Positions 31,401-40,355 of a DNA stretch of 64,000 nt are shown here, piece by piece. Position numbers and translations under genes: made by a program. Origin of the DNA: UBA1941 sp046329555 (GTDB taxonomy: Bacteria > Bacteroidota > Bacteroidia > Chitinophagales > LD1); the NCBI GenBank assembly GCA_046329555.1, contig JAXLUK010000001.1, forward strand, positions 620,001 to 684,000. The letters are read 5' to 3'. How positions within the stretch are numbered: the first letter of the stretch is position 1; the number at the start of each line of letters is the position of its first letter. The notes under the pieces were generated by a model, which saw only the letters and a program-made list of their open reading frames with translations, was not told where the DNA came from and did not search any database.

Positions 31401-32374
31401 GCGCTTACTTCAACTGAATAACTTTCATAGAGCGCCACCATATTCTTTGAGCCAATTACAATAGCGCAACGTTCGTGTAATTCGGTTGGTGTAATGTCCA
31501 GAATGCGGCGACGACCATCCGTAGATTTTCCGCCAGCTTGTTCGGTGAGATACGACATGGGGATACACTCGTATAATAAGCGCAATTTACCCTTGGTTTC
31601 TCCCTTCGCGGCAGGATATAAGAACACCCCGCCTTTCAAAAAGGTACGGTGCAAATCGCCCACCATACTCCCTATGTAACGCAACGAATACGGACGTGAA
31701 GTGGCCTTATCCTGTGCCGTGGCATGCGCCACAAATCGCTGTGCGGCCTCTTCAAACTTTAGAATGTTGCCCTGATTAATCGAATAAATTTTCCCTTCTT
31801 CCGGTAACTTCAGATCGGCATGCGACAAGTGAAATTCATTGTCGTCAGGGCTCAGTGAAAACACATACACGCCGGCCCCGGTACTAAAAACGAACACCGT
31901 AGAACTGCCGTAAACCGCATAACCCGCGGCCTTGGTACACACACCCGGCTGCAGAAAATCAGCCGCATTAACCGCTCCTTTATCGCTTAACCGCTGGTAA
32001 ACCGAGAAAATCGTTCCTATCGGCGCTACCACATCAATATTGGAAGAACCATCCAGCGGATCAACTGAAAGAATATAATCCCCTTGCGGATCCAGCGTTA
32101 CGATATCGTCGTTTTCTTCACTTAGGTAGCCTGCGCATACCGCACTTTCGCGCGCATAATCCATCAGCACCTGATTGCTGAAATCATCCAGTTTCTGTAC
32201 CGTTTCGCCCTGAATATTCGTACTATCTAAAGCACCGGTCATATTGAGCACGGTGATATTGCGCACCGCACTGGAAATAGCTTTACAACCCTCTGCTATG
32301 GCTAGCAGCATCCGGGCAAGTTCAGGCGTTGTGGTCTGATACAAAAATTCCTGAAGCTTCTTGCTTTGTTGCAT
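31397..32374 (-). CDS. fbp: fructose-1,6-bisphosphatase class I
   Basis: This 325-aa enzyme hydrolyses fructose-1,6-bisphosphate to fructose 6-phosphate in gluconeogenesis. The metal-binding signature DPLDGSSNIDVVAPIGT is intact (about 104-120). AGYLSEENDD (about 81-90), SRPYSLRYIGSMVGDLHRT (about 217-235, substrate/AMP region) and YPAAKGETKGKLRLLYE (about 243-259) match the class I family. The length is typical. It lies on the strand opposite its neighbours and overlaps the Fe-S gene by 4 bp at the 3' end. Confidence 0.95.
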   Translation of the reverse strand: MQQSKKLQEFLYQTTTPELARMLLAIAEGCKAISSAVRNITVLNMTGALDSTNIQGETVQKLDDFSNQVLMDYARESAVCAGYLSEENDDIVTLDPQGDYILSVDPLDGSSNIDVVAPIGTIFSVYQRLSDKGAVNAADFLQPGVCTKAAGYAVYGSSTVFVFSTGAGVYVFSLSPDDNEFHLSHADLKLPEEGKIYSINQGNILKFEEAAQRFVAHATAQDKATSRPYSLRYIGSMVGDLHRTFLKGGVFLYPAAKGETKGKLRLLYECIPMSYLTEQAGGKSTDGRRRILDITPTELHERCAIVIGSKNMVALYESYSVEVSA

Positions 32375-32447
32375 GGCTGGCGAAGATAAATAAAAAGCGT
32401 AGAGCGAAACATCGCCGTCACAATGCGCTTTTCGCTATTTTCGCCCC

Positions 32448-32759
32448 ATGCTGAACCGGATCCAACAGCTCTTTTGGAAAATACCACCCATCTTCCGCAA
32501 TATTTTCTTTCTGACGGCCGTTTTGTTTGCCGTCTGGATGCTGTTTTTCGATGAAAATAATTTATTGAATCAGTGGCAACGCAGAAAAGAACTGCACGAG
32601 CTGCAAGGTAAACGCGATTTCTATAAAAAACAGATTCAGCAGGTGAATCAGCAATACGAAGAAATCACCACTAATCGCGAAACCCAGGAGAAATTCGCCC
32701 GGGAACAATACCGCATGAAAAAAGACAGCGAAGATGTTTTTGTGATTGTAGAAAAATAA
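32448..32759 (+). CDS. FtsB/DivIC-like septum formation initiator
   Basis: This 103-aa bitopic protein has a short cytoplasmic start, one transmembrane helix at about 17-33 (IFFLTAVLFAVWMLFF), then a periplasmic coiled coil (about 42-85; KELHELQGKRDFYKKQIQQV) ending in EQYRMKKDSEDVFVIVEK, the C-terminal block of FtsB/DivIC. It partners with FtsL and FtsQ in the divisome. It is encoded well away from the dcw cluster, as is usual in the phylum. Confidence 0.9.
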   Translation: MLNRIQQLFWKIPPIFRNIFFLTAVLFAVWMLFFDENNLLNQWQRRKELHELQGKRDFYKKQIQQVNQQYEEITTNRETQEKFAREQYRMKKDSEDVFVIVEK

Positions 32760-32779
32760 ACAAGCCAAAAAATTCCACA

Positions 32780-33676
32780 TTGAAACTACACTGCTTAACC
32801 CCTGAATCATTTGCCGATTATGAATTATTGGACTGCGGTCAGTTTCAAAAGTTGGAGCGTTTTGGCGCTACCATCACCATCAGGCCAGAACCCCAGGCCG
32901 TGTGGCAACCTGGCCAATCCATGAAAGATTGGGAACAACAGGCTCATGTCAAGTTCGTTCCTAAAAGCAGTTCATCCGGTGATTGGAAAAAACTTAAAGC
33001 CGTATCCGATCGCTGGCCCATACAATACACCCTGCCGAACAAAAAAACGATTAAGCTACGTTTGGGCTTAACCTCGTTTAAACATGTGGGTGTGTTTCCT
33101 GAGCAAGCCGTTAACTGGAATTATATCACTGAAAGCCTGCATCAAATCACTGCCGAACAACCAAAATTTCTGAACCTGTTTGCGTACACCGGCGCTGCTT
33201 CCCTGGCAGCGCGGGCCGCAGGCGCTGATGTGACCCATGTTGATTCCATCAAACAAGTAGTAACCTGGGCCAACGAAAATCAGCAAATTAGCAACCTCAG
33301 TCAGATTCGCTGGGTGGTAGAAGACGCCTTAAAATTTGTGAAACGCGAGCTAAAGCGCGGCAATACTTATCATGGCATCATTTTGGATCCACCAGCTTAT
33401 GGTCACGGCGCAAATGGTGAAAAATGGAAGCTGGAAGATCAGATTGGTGAAATGATGGAACTGGTTCTACAACTTTTAAACAAAGAGCAGCATTTTCTGA
33501 TTTTAAATGCCTACTCACTGGGCTTTTCTGCCATGATTTTAAACAATCTGGTACAACAGCGTTTTCGTCCGAATCAATTAGAATGTGGTGAACTTTTCCT
33601 GAACGACCGATTCGACAAAAAGCTACCGCTGGGCGCCTTTGCCAGATTCCGCAAAACGCAAAAGCCCACCCGATGA
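32780..33676 (+). CDS. SAM-dependent RNA methyltransferase-like protein (RlmI/RlmK-like)
   Basis: This 298-aa protein is of the RlmI/RlmK-like type, related to 23S rRNA methyltransferases. The start is TTG; there is no in-frame ATG nearby, and the N-terminus LLDCGQFQKLERFGATITIR, PEPQAVW fits the family. The Rossmann-like part has FLNLFAYTGAASLAARAAGA (about 131-150, motif I), DSIKQVVTWANENQ (about 155-168) and the catalytic ILDPPAYGHG (about 200-209). The family adds methyl groups to cytosine or guanine in rRNA, but the specific target is unknown. The stop overlaps the next start (ATGA). Confidence 0.8.
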   Translation: MKLHCLTPESFADYELLDCGQFQKLERFGATITIRPEPQAVWQPGQSMKDWEQQAHVKFVPKSSSSGDWKKLKAVSDRWPIQYTLPNKKTIKLRLGLTSFKHVGVFPEQAVNWNYITESLHQITAEQPKFLNLFAYTGAASLAARAAGADVTHVDSIKQVVTWANENQQISNLSQIRWVVEDALKFVKRELKRGNTYHGIILDPPAYGHGANGEKWKLEDQIGEMMELVLQLLNKEQHFLILNAYSLGFSAMILNNLVQQRFRPNQLECGELFLNDRFDKKLPLGAFARFRKTQKPTR

Positions 33677-34785
33677 TTCGTCAACTCTTTTTTTTCATAA
33701 TAATGCTGCTAACCACGCAGGCAAGGTCGCAATGCATGGCACCGGTCAACGATCTCACCAACCAACAGTTCGTGTGGGATAATGGCAACCGCGTTTTTCT
33801 TGAGGCTTTGCAGCCAAAAACGATTGTTACCGGAAAAGATTATCTGGCTTATGTGAATTTCAACGGGTCCAGAACAAAATTGTACTACGGCGGAAAAACC
33901 TACAATCTCTGCGATAATGAAGCGGCCATCTACCGAACGGATAACTGGTTCCTCTACAAAAACTTCACCAACATTGTGGTGTTGTATAATGGCAAGATGA
34001 CGTCACTGGATCGCTTGGCCAATAATGAATTTTGGTATGCTGATAGTTTGATTGTATGGAATGGAACGTTGGGACAGGTGCGCTACTTCTACAATGGGGT
34101 GAACGAACAATTGGAGGCCTTCCCGCTGCAGGATGTTAACCCAGGCGACGATGTACAAGTTTCCAATGGAAAAATTGCCGACAACTTGTTTGCGTATGTT
34201 GATCAATCCAACAACTTTAAAGTGTTCTATCACGGCCAGAAAATTACGTTGGAAACTTATGTGCCACAATCGTATGTGGTAGATCGCGATTTGGTGATGT
34301 ATCTCGATTACAACAGTAACTTTAAGTTTTTCTATAAAGGTGAATCAATTGAAACAGCAATTAACAACATCACCAACTATTGGACCGGCGAGCGATTTCT
34401 GGCCTATTACAATTTGCAGGGGCAACTTACGGTATGGTATAATGGCGAAGAAAAAACGCTGGCGCAAGACCGGCCAAAAAGTTTGTTGGTGAAAGAAAAT
34501 ATGATTGCATTTGTAGATCAAGCCAATCATTTCTGGGTTTGGTATAATGGCGAGTTAACCATGCTGGACAGCAATCCCGTTTCTAACTATAAAATCGATA
34601 ACGATATTTTGGTTTATCAGGATCAATATGGAAGACTGCAAGGATACTATTTCGGTCAGCCTATTGCCATCAGTGATCAGATTGTTTCCAGCTATAATCT
34701 ATACAATGAAACCATTACCTATCAATTGGTGCGCGGAGAAATCAAGGTGTGGTGTAAAGGAAAAACAGATACCTTTATTCAGTAA
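33673..34785 (+). CDS. secreted hypothetical protein with nine short repeats
   Basis: This is a 370-aa exported protein (signal peptide about 1-20, ending QARSQ). The mature part contains nine copies of a beta-hairpin motif of the form aromatic-Tyr-x-Gly (KLYYGGKTY, VVLYNGKMT, RYFYNGVNE, KVFYHGQKI, KFFYKGESI, TVWYNGEEK, WVWYNGELT, QGYYFGQPI, KVWCKGKTD). They are spaced about 35-40 residues apart, each preceded by a hydrophobic strand such as LFAYVDQ or LVMYLDY. The repeats suggest a beta-propeller or solenoid. I do not recognise the family. It overlaps the upstream gene (ATGA) and the downstream gene (TAATG). Confidence 0.75.
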   Translation: MIRQLFFFIIMLLTTQARSQCMAPVNDLTNQQFVWDNGNRVFLEALQPKTIVTGKDYLAYVNFNGSRTKLYYGGKTYNLCDNEAAIYRTDNWFLYKNFTNIVVLYNGKMTSLDRLANNEFWYADSLIVWNGTLGQVRYFYNGVNEQLEAFPLQDVNPGDDVQVSNGKIADNLFAYVDQSNNFKVFYHGQKITLETYVPQSYVVDRDLVMYLDYNSNFKFFYKGESIETAINNITNYWTGERFLAYYNLQGQLTVWYNGEEKTLAQDRPKSLLVKENMIAFVDQANHFWVWYNGELTMLDSNPVSNYKIDNDILVYQDQYGRLQGYYFGQPIAISDQIVSSYNLYNETITYQLVRGEIKVWCKGKTDTFIQ

Positions 34786-35237
34786 TGAAGCGCTTTACGT
34801 TTTCGGCAAAGATTGAGGCAGGCGACGGCGGCGGGATGTTTGTGTTTTTTCCGCATAACGCTAAAGAAGTTTTTGGGAAAGGCCGCGTGCCCGTGCTAGC
34901 AACCATTGACGGCCTGTTATACCGCGGCTCACTGATTAAATATGGTGCACCGCAATGGATGTTGTTAATCAGAAAAGATATCCGCCAACTGCTGCATAAA
35001 ACAGTGGGCGACTTCGTAGCGATTGAGCTGTGGGAAGATACCGAACTTCGCGAAGTTGAAATTCCGGATGCGGTGAAATCTATACTTGACAAGCAAAAAG
35101 TGCTATCCCTTTTCCAGCAAAAAAGTTATTCGCAGCAACGCGAATGGGTGCAATGGGTTGCTGGCGCTAAGCGCGACACGGTACGCGAAAAGAGAATAGC
35201 AACCATCATTCAGATATTGAAAGAAACTGGCACTTGA
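34785..35237 (+). CDS. DUF1905/YdeI-OmpD-associated-like protein
   Basis: This is a 150-aa protein. Residues about 4-85 follow the DUF1905 beta-barrel pattern (FSAKIEAGDGGGMFVFFPHNA, then ATIDGLLYRGSLIKYG and VGDFVAIELWED). Residues 95-148 follow the YdeI-OmpD-associated helical tail (LFQQKSYSQQREWVQWV, then REKRIATIIQIL). Such proteins have been linked to bacteriocin or polymyxin resistance in some bacteria. It overlaps the upstream repeat protein by 1 nt and the downstream SDR by 1 nt, indicating one transcription unit. Confidence 0.8.
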   Translation: MKRFTFSAKIEAGDGGGMFVFFPHNAKEVFGKGRVPVLATIDGLLYRGSLIKYGAPQWMLLIRKDIRQLLHKTVGDFVAIELWEDTELREVEIPDAVKSILDKQKVLSLFQQKSYSQQREWVQWVAGAKRDTVREKRIATIIQILKETGT

Positions 35238-36112
35238 TGAAGACCGTCTTTATTACAGGAGCTTCAGGCTTTCTGGGTTATCATTTGCTGGAACGCGCCA
35301 GCCTGCGCTACAAGGTACACGGTTGCTATCATCAGCATCCACCGCGCTCAAACCAAGGTCACTTCTATCCGTGCGATATCACCAATATCCGTGAAGTGGG
35401 TGATTTGATTGATGATCTGGAACCAGATGCTATCATTCACACCGCAGCTATTGCCGATGCAGGAATTTGTTTCAAAGAACCTGCGCTTTCTTATGCCATT
35501 AATGTAGAGGCTGCGGCCCAACTGGCAGGCATTGCCAGTGATTTGCAAATTCCTTTTGTATTCACATCTACAGATTTAGTATTCGACGGCCACAAAGGCA
35601 ATTATGATGAAAACGATACGCCGCAACCCACATCAGTTTACGGCCAGCAAAAAGCAGCCGCAGAAGATGCCATACAACGCATCTATCCCGAATCATTAAT
35701 AGCCAGAATTCCGTTGCTATTCGGCCGCCCAGGTGCCAGTGCACGCAGCCCGTTCTCTAAATTGTTGGCGGATTTGAAAAATGGAACCCCAGTGAAGTTG
35801 TTTCATGATGAGTACCGCAGCATGTGCAGTGCTTATACTATTGCAGAAGGCTTGCTGCATCTAATGGAACACGAATCAGGAATCTTGCATCTGTGCGCGA
35901 ACGAGCGCATGTCGCGCTACCAATTTGGCTGCGAAGTAGCCAAAGCATTTGGACTCAGTACCGGCTCCATTGAAGCAGTTTCTCAGAAAGAGATTGTTTT
36001 TTCAGAACCTCGGCCAGCAGATGTTTCTATGAATTGTGCCAAGGCCATAGCCGCCGGTTATCGCATCAATACAATTGCTGAACAATTACAGTTTCTGGCT
36101 ACAATGCCGTAA
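35237..36112 (+). CDS. NAD-dependent epimerase/reductase (dTDP-4-dehydrorhamnose reductase-like)
   Basis: The ATG at 35237 overlaps the upstream stop (TGATG), giving 291 aa. This is an extended SDR: the nucleotide motif is VFITGASGFLGYHLLERA (about 4-21), and the YxxxK site is YGQQKAAAEDAI (about 135-146). IIHTAAIADAG, INVEAAAQLAGIA and TSTDLVFDG fit the RmlD/MAT2B-like subgroup, which reduces dTDP-4-keto-6-deoxy sugars or similar. Without other rhamnose genes nearby, the substrate stays open. Its 3' end overlaps the convergent SAM-hydrolase gene by 14 bp. Confidence 0.83.
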   Translation: MKTVFITGASGFLGYHLLERASLRYKVHGCYHQHPPRSNQGHFYPCDITNIREVGDLIDDLEPDAIIHTAAIADAGICFKEPALSYAINVEAAAQLAGIASDLQIPFVFTSTDLVFDGHKGNYDENDTPQPTSVYGQQKAAAEDAIQRIYPESLIARIPLLFGRPGASARSPFSKLLADLKNGTPVKLFHDEYRSMCSAYTIAEGLLHLMEHESGILHLCANERMSRYQFGCEVAKAFGLSTGSIEAVSQKEIVFSEPRPADVSMNCAKAIAAGYRINTIAEQLQFLATMP

Positions 36113-36869
36113 CTAAAATCTGACTATCTACCCGAAGACCAAGCAATCTAAATGCACTCCCCTTATTGATGGCTATTTCAATAAATCCTTCTGCATTCAG
36201 AAAAGCCACTACTTCTCCGGGAACTACATCTGAATAATCGCCACTCAGTATCGCATCACCGCCATTCATACTAATCACAAACCGGCGGTCAGCAAAAGCG
36301 CGCTGTAACATGTGTCGATTGATATTGGTGATGGCATTGCCATAATGATCAATGTACTGCACCGAGCCTCTAATCATGCCGTCTTGAACCATAGGCTGCA
36401 TCAGAATACTACGGCGTATGTCAGGGCTCTTAACGCCAATTTCTGCCAGCGGCTTTTGTTCCAGCAAATGTGCCAATACCCGCGTACAGCCTTCCACAAA
36501 AAACAAATTGCTGCTGGCGGCAATTTGATCGTGAACGAGATAAGCTTCCTGCGGCATTTCCGCAAACAACAATGAAATCAAACCGGTATTAAAGGTTACA
36601 AAATATTGACCGGCATGTGAAGCCACCACCATTTTACCGCGTGCCTCAGGTGGATTCATGTAGATGAGGTGAATGGTGCCAGGCGCAAAATAAGGATAAG
36701 CATTGCGCACCACGTATGCCGCATGCCTGGGATCAAAAGCGGTGACATCCATCGCCAGTTCCATCCATTTTAATTCAGGAAAAGAACGCAGCAACGCGCC
36801 TTTAAACGCAGCAGCGTAATAGTCGCTGTGCCCTAAATCAGAAGTAATGGTAACCAGTGGCCAGGCCAT
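36099..36869 (-). CDS. SAM hydroxide adenosyltransferase (DUF62 family)
   Basis: This is a 256-aa protein of the SAM hydroxide adenosyltransferase/chlorinase-fluorinase family; bacterial members without halogenase activity split S-adenosylmethionine to adenosine and methionine using water. VTITSDLGHSDYYAAAFKGAL (about 6-26; Asp binds the substrate ribose) opens the N-terminal domain. The C-terminal domain has GSVQYIDHYGNAITNINRH (about 158-176; the IDxxGNxxTNI signature). The length is normal. It is convergent with the SDR gene. Confidence 0.9.
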   Translation of the reverse strand: MAWPLVTITSDLGHSDYYAAAFKGALLRSFPELKWMELAMDVTAFDPRHAAYVVRNAYPYFAPGTIHLIYMNPPEARGKMVVASHAGQYFVTFNTGLISLLFAEMPQEAYLVHDQIAASSNLFFVEGCTRVLAHLLEQKPLAEIGVKSPDIRRSILMQPMVQDGMIRGSVQYIDHYGNAITNINRHMLQRAFADRRFVISMNGGDAILSGDYSDVVPGEVVAFLNAEGFIEIAINKGSAFRLLGLRVDSQILVTAL

Positions 36870-36934
36870 TTTCTAAACGGTGGAAACTTTGTGGATAGAT
36901 TGCAAAATATATGAGCAAATGCCGCGGGTTAAAT

Positions 36935-36944
36935 ATATATTTTG
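36935..36944 (+). promoter_or_regulatory. possible promoter -7 box before phoH
   Basis: TATATTTTGG (about 36,935-36,944) resembles TAnnTTTG, and transcription would begin around 36,951. That favours the start codon at 36,963 rather than the first in-frame TTG at 36,942. Confidence 0.3.
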
Positions 36945-36962
36945 GTATTCAAATTTTCCATT

Positions 36963-37928
36963 TTGACAGAAACAACCATTCATATCGAAGGAATTGATCC
37001 ATTAGATTTCTTCGGCGTCAATAATTCTCGTTTCAACTTTCTGAAAAAAGCCTTCCCAACCCTGCGCATGGTCTCCCGCGGCAATGCCGTTAAGGCCGAA
37101 GGCAGTGAAGATGACCTTCAGGTTTTTCGGGAGAAAGTCCATCTGATGATGGCTCATATTGAGCGCCACGGCAAGCTCACCGAAGACCAGATGGAGCGCA
37201 TTATACTGGGAGAAGTAGGTCCGTCAGCACAAAAAGAACCGAACAACGTGATTGTTTATGGAAACAATGGACACATTGTTCGCGCACGCACCGAAAACCA
37301 GCAGCGCATGGTGGAGGAGTGCGATAAAAACGATATGCTCTTTGCTATTGGTCCGGCGGGAACGGGAAAAACTTATACGGCCGTAGCACTGGCGGTAAGA
37401 GCCTTAAAGGAAAAAAGCGTCAAGAAAATTATTCTTACGCGCCCTGCAGTAGAGGCCGGGGAAAATCTGGGGTTCTTACCCGGTGATTTGAAAGAAAAAA
37501 TCGACCCTTATCTCCGGCCATTGTATGATGCTTTGGATGATATGATTCCTGCTGATAAACTACAATATTACATGCAGAATCGAATCATCGAAGTAGCGCC
37601 ACTGGCATTCATGCGCGGTCGTACGTTAGATTACTCCTTCATCTTGCTTGACGAGGCACAGAACGCTACCACACCACAGCTAAAAATGTTCCTGACGCGT
37701 ATTGGTCCCAGTTCGAAATGTATCATTACCGGCGACCCAACACAAATCGATTTGCCCAAAAATCACCAATCGGGTTTGGCTATGGCCATCCGCTTGCTGA
37801 AACATATCAAGGGCATTTCTACTATCCATCTCACCGAAACCGATGTAGTGCGCCACCGCCTGGTGAAAGAAATTCTGAAAGCATACGAAAAACTAAACGA
37901 CGCCAACAAGAACCCTGCTGACTTATGA
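36963..37928 (+). CDS. PhoH-like ATPase (YbeZ family)
   Basis: This is a 321-aa cytoplasmic ATPase. The start is uncertain: the ORF opens with TTG at 36942, but TTG at 36963 (LTETTIHIEGIDPLDFFGVN) fits relatives better. The N-terminal KH-like part is followed by Walker A FAIGPAGTGKTYTA (about 127-140) and Walker B FILLDEAQNAT (about 223-233), with the SRAP-like RMVEECDKNDM block in between. YbeZ-type PhoH proteins bind RNA and associate with the YbeY endonuclease in rRNA maturation. It overlaps the purC start. Confidence 0.9.
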   Translation: MTETTIHIEGIDPLDFFGVNNSRFNFLKKAFPTLRMVSRGNAVKAEGSEDDLQVFREKVHLMMAHIERHGKLTEDQMERIILGEVGPSAQKEPNNVIVYGNNGHIVRARTENQQRMVEECDKNDMLFAIGPAGTGKTYTAVALAVRALKEKSVKKIILTRPAVEAGENLGFLPGDLKEKIDPYLRPLYDALDDMIPADKLQYYMQNRIIEVAPLAFMRGRTLDYSFILLDEAQNATTPQLKMFLTRIGPSSKCIITGDPTQIDLPKNHQSGLAMAIRLLKHIKGISTIHLTETDVVRHRLVKEILKAYEKLNDANKNPADL

Positions 37929-38851
37929 TGCAAGACTCCTACCAATTTCCCGGACAACAATCAGTATATCACGGCAAGGTGCGCGATGTATATACGATTC
38001 AGGATAAATTGGTCGCCATTGCTTCTGATCGCATTTCCTGTTTCGATCATATTCTACCCAAACCCATTCCCTACAAAGGCCAGGTACTAAATCAGCTAGC
38101 CGCTTATTTCTTAACGCATACTCAAGATGTTTGTCCGAATTGGCTGGAAGCAGTTGTGCATCCCAATGTTTCCATCGGAAAACTTTGTACCCCGATACGC
38201 ATCGAAATGGTGGTGCGCGGTTATCTGGCCGGACATGCGGCTCGTGAATATCGCGCGGGAAAACGGGTGCTTTGTGGTGTGTCATTGCCCGAAAACTTGA
38301 AAGAAAATGATCGCCTGCCCCACCCCATCATCACCCCGGCCATCAAAAATCTGGAAGGTCATGATGAAGATGCTTCGCGGAAAGAAATTTTAAATCAAGC
38401 GGTAGTTGCACCACCGCTATATGAAGACATGGAGCGCTACGCCCTGGCACTATTTGCCAGAGGAACAGCAATGGCCGCAAGCAGGGGTTTAATATTGGTG
38501 GATACCAAGTACGAGTTTGGATTATGGGAAGGAAAAGTGATACTGATTGATGAAATCCACACGCCCGACTCATCGCGTTATTTCTACCGGGAAGGATATG
38601 AAGACCGGCAACAAAAAGGAGCACCTCAACCACAACTCTCCAAGGAATTTGTGCGCGAATGGCTGATCGCACATGGGTTTCAAGGCAAGGAAGGACAGGT
38701 GATGCCTGAAATGCCCGATGATTTTGTAACGCATGTATCACAGCGATACATTCAACTATTCGAGCAGCTCACCGGTAACACATTTGTTCCTGAACAAGGC
38801 AATCAACATAGCGCCATTGAAAAAAGTATCCTGAACTTCTTCCGGAGATAA
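37925..38851 (+). CDS. purC: phosphoribosylaminoimidazole-succinocarboxamide synthase
   Basis: This 308-aa enzyme condenses CAIR with aspartate in purine biosynthesis, using ATP. Motifs present are QSVYHGKVRDVYTI (about 11-24), SDRISCFDHILPKPIPYKG (about 33-51), VVRGYLAGHAAREY (about 100-113), LVDTKYEFGLW (about 190-200; the signature near the C-terminal lid) and LIDEIHTPDSSRY (about 207-219). The length (about 300 aa) is typical of the longer bacterial/fungal form. Tandem ATGs overlap the phoH stop (ATGATGA), coupling translation. No other purine genes lie nearby. Confidence 0.93.
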   Translation: MMQDSYQFPGQQSVYHGKVRDVYTIQDKLVAIASDRISCFDHILPKPIPYKGQVLNQLAAYFLTHTQDVCPNWLEAVVHPNVSIGKLCTPIRIEMVVRGYLAGHAAREYRAGKRVLCGVSLPENLKENDRLPHPIITPAIKNLEGHDEDASRKEILNQAVVAPPLYEDMERYALALFARGTAMAASRGLILVDTKYEFGLWEGKVILIDEIHTPDSSRYFYREGYEDRQQKGAPQPQLSKEFVREWLIAHGFQGKEGQVMPEMPDDFVTHVSQRYIQLFEQLTGNTFVPEQGNQHSAIEKSILNFFRR

Positions 38852-38863
38852 TCGGATACAATT

Positions 38864-39310
38864 TCACAATCCCCCGCCGCTGGGGTCAATAAACAACAAC
38901 TTCAACGCACTCATCATCGCGTACGCCACCAGGTTGTAAAACGTGGTGGTCATCAAAATGAGTTTTATTTCAAAAGTGTTTATTGGCGATAATCCAGTCA
39001 GCAGGTAAACCAAACCGAAGAGGAAAATAGATAGGGCTGCGTACAACGCTATCGACTGCAAAAAATACGGCTTGATGGTATCAGCCAGCAGGCACAACCA
39101 CGGATTGAACATCACATAAAACACGACGCCAAAACAGGCGGCATAAATGGTACCTTCGGTAGATTGAAAAGCAAAGTGTGCCAATGCTGTTAAAACAAGC
39201 GCCACCGCCAACGCAAACAAACTTTGATAAACCGGCGTAACCTTTTTCAGAATCGACGCAGTGAACATTTCACCGGTCTTCCGCACCGATAAATCGTTAG
39301 CATTTTCCAT
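38864..39310 (-). CDS. hypothetical four-helix membrane protein
   Basis: This 148-aa protein has a polar N-terminus (about 1-25) and four transmembrane helices (about 29-50, 56-77, 87-107, 118-140). Its loop and helix wording (FGVVFYVMFNPWLCLL, then LLTGLSPI) parallels the 133-aa protein at 20,092-20,493, suggesting paralogues. No catalytic residues are seen. It diverges from the 116-aa membrane-protein gene; TTTACCTTTG just upstream of the ATG may be its -7 box. Confidence 0.6.
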   Translation of the reverse strand: MENANDLSVRKTGEMFTASILKKVTPVYQSLFALAVALVLTALAHFAFQSTEGTIYAACFGVVFYVMFNPWLCLLADTIKPYFLQSIALYAALSIFLFGLVYLLTGLSPINTFEIKLILMTTTFYNLVAYAMMSALKLLFIDPSGGGL

Positions 39311-39346
39311 AGTTCAAAGGTAAATTGAATTGCTTACATTAGTGGC

Positions 39347-39697
39347 ATGAATTTTTTCGCAGCCGTGTGTATTACTGCGCTGGTCGCTCTGGCGGCCGCC
39401 TTTTTTCTACCTTGGTATGCAGTGGCGCTGGCAGGTTTCGCGGTAGGCTATTTCCTGCCACAAACAGGATGGCGTGCTTTTGCAGCCAGCTTTCTAGGCG
39501 TTTTTTTGCTTTGGCTGGTGTACACCGGCTGGATTGACTACCAGAATCAACATGTACTGGCGCCCAAAGTGGCTGAACTACTAAAACTGCCTAACACCGG
39601 ATTACTCTTTTTTCTAACAGCACTAATAGGCGGACTTTGCGCCGGTATGGGTGCCCTAACCGGCCAGCAACTCAAACAAATCACCGCAAGAAATTAA
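39347..39697 (+). CDS. hypothetical membrane protein
   Basis: This 116-aa integral membrane protein has about three or four helices (about 5-25, 27-42, 48-63, 84-108) and a short loop with QNQHVLAPKVAELLKLPN. The last helix has a Gly-rich GGLCAGMGALTGQQLKQ end. I do not recognise the family. It ends 4 nt before the YdcF-like gene, so the two are probably co-expressed. Confidence 0.6.
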   Translation: MNFFAAVCITALVALAAAFFLPWYAVALAGFAVGYFLPQTGWRAFAASFLGVFLLWLVYTGWIDYQNQHVLAPKVAELLKLPNTGLLFFLTALIGGLCAGMGALTGQQLKQITARN

Positions 39698-39701
39698 CTT
39701 C

Positions 39702-40355
39702 ATGAATTACCGCGCACGCCTGCTCTTTCTGGTTGTACTAGGAAGCTTTTTCACCGCCTGTACCCACACCAAGTGGTGTATCAAAAAATTTCATGAAGCT
39801 GAAAAAAACGGTCCGTATGATGCCGTCATTGTGCCGGGTACGCCGTATGGCGATGGCGCGTTGAACCCCATTCTGGCGGCCCGGATTTTATGGGCCAAAA
39901 TGCTTTTTGAAAAAGGTATAACGAAACATATTATCTATTCCGGAGCGGCCGTAGGTACACCGTACTACGAAGGCATGGCCATGAAAATCATATCTGATTC
40001 GCTGGGCGTTCCTTCCGATAAAACTTTCGCCGAAATCAAAGCGGAACACAGCGTTGAAAACGCTTACTACGGCTGGCAAATGGCCAAAAGCATGGGCTTT
40101 AAAAAAATTGCGTTGGCAACTGATCCGTTTCAAACCATTATGCTGGGTAAATTCGGTAAAAAACGTTGCAATGGCATGCCGAACATCCCTGTGGTGTATC
40201 ACTGGCTGCCCGACACGCGCAAGCCCGATTTTCATTTTCCTAATGTGGTGCTCGATAGCGCCTTTGTAAAAGATTTCATTCCGCTGAATGTGCGGGAAAG
40301 CGGCGCCGAACGTTACCGCGGCACCCGTGGCAAGCACATCAAATTTGAGAACTAA
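39702..40355 (+). CDS. YdcF/DUF218-family exported protein, probable lipoprotein
   Basis: This is a 217-aa protein with a lipoprotein-like N-terminus (LFLVVLGSFFTAC; lipobox FTAC, Cys20), so it is probably anchored outside the inner membrane. The DUF218/YdcF domain follows: YDAVIVPGTPYGDGALNPIL (about 39-58), RILWAKMLFEKGITKHIIYSG (about 61-81), and AEHSVENAYYGWQMAKSMG (about 113-131, the SxNT/E-like block). Members bind S-adenosylmethionine or act in cell-envelope metabolism, largely unproven. It overlaps the 3' end of the cyclase gene by 17 bp. Confidence 0.82.
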   Translation: MNYRARLLFLVVLGSFFTACTHTKWCIKKFHEAEKNGPYDAVIVPGTPYGDGALNPILAARILWAKMLFEKGITKHIIYSGAAVGTPYYEGMAMKIISDSLGVPSDKTFAEIKAEHSVENAYYGWQMAKSMGFKKIALATDPFQTIMLGKFGKKRCNGMPNIPVVYHWLPDTRKPDFHFPNVVLDSAFVKDFIPLNVRESGAERYRGTRGKHIKFEN

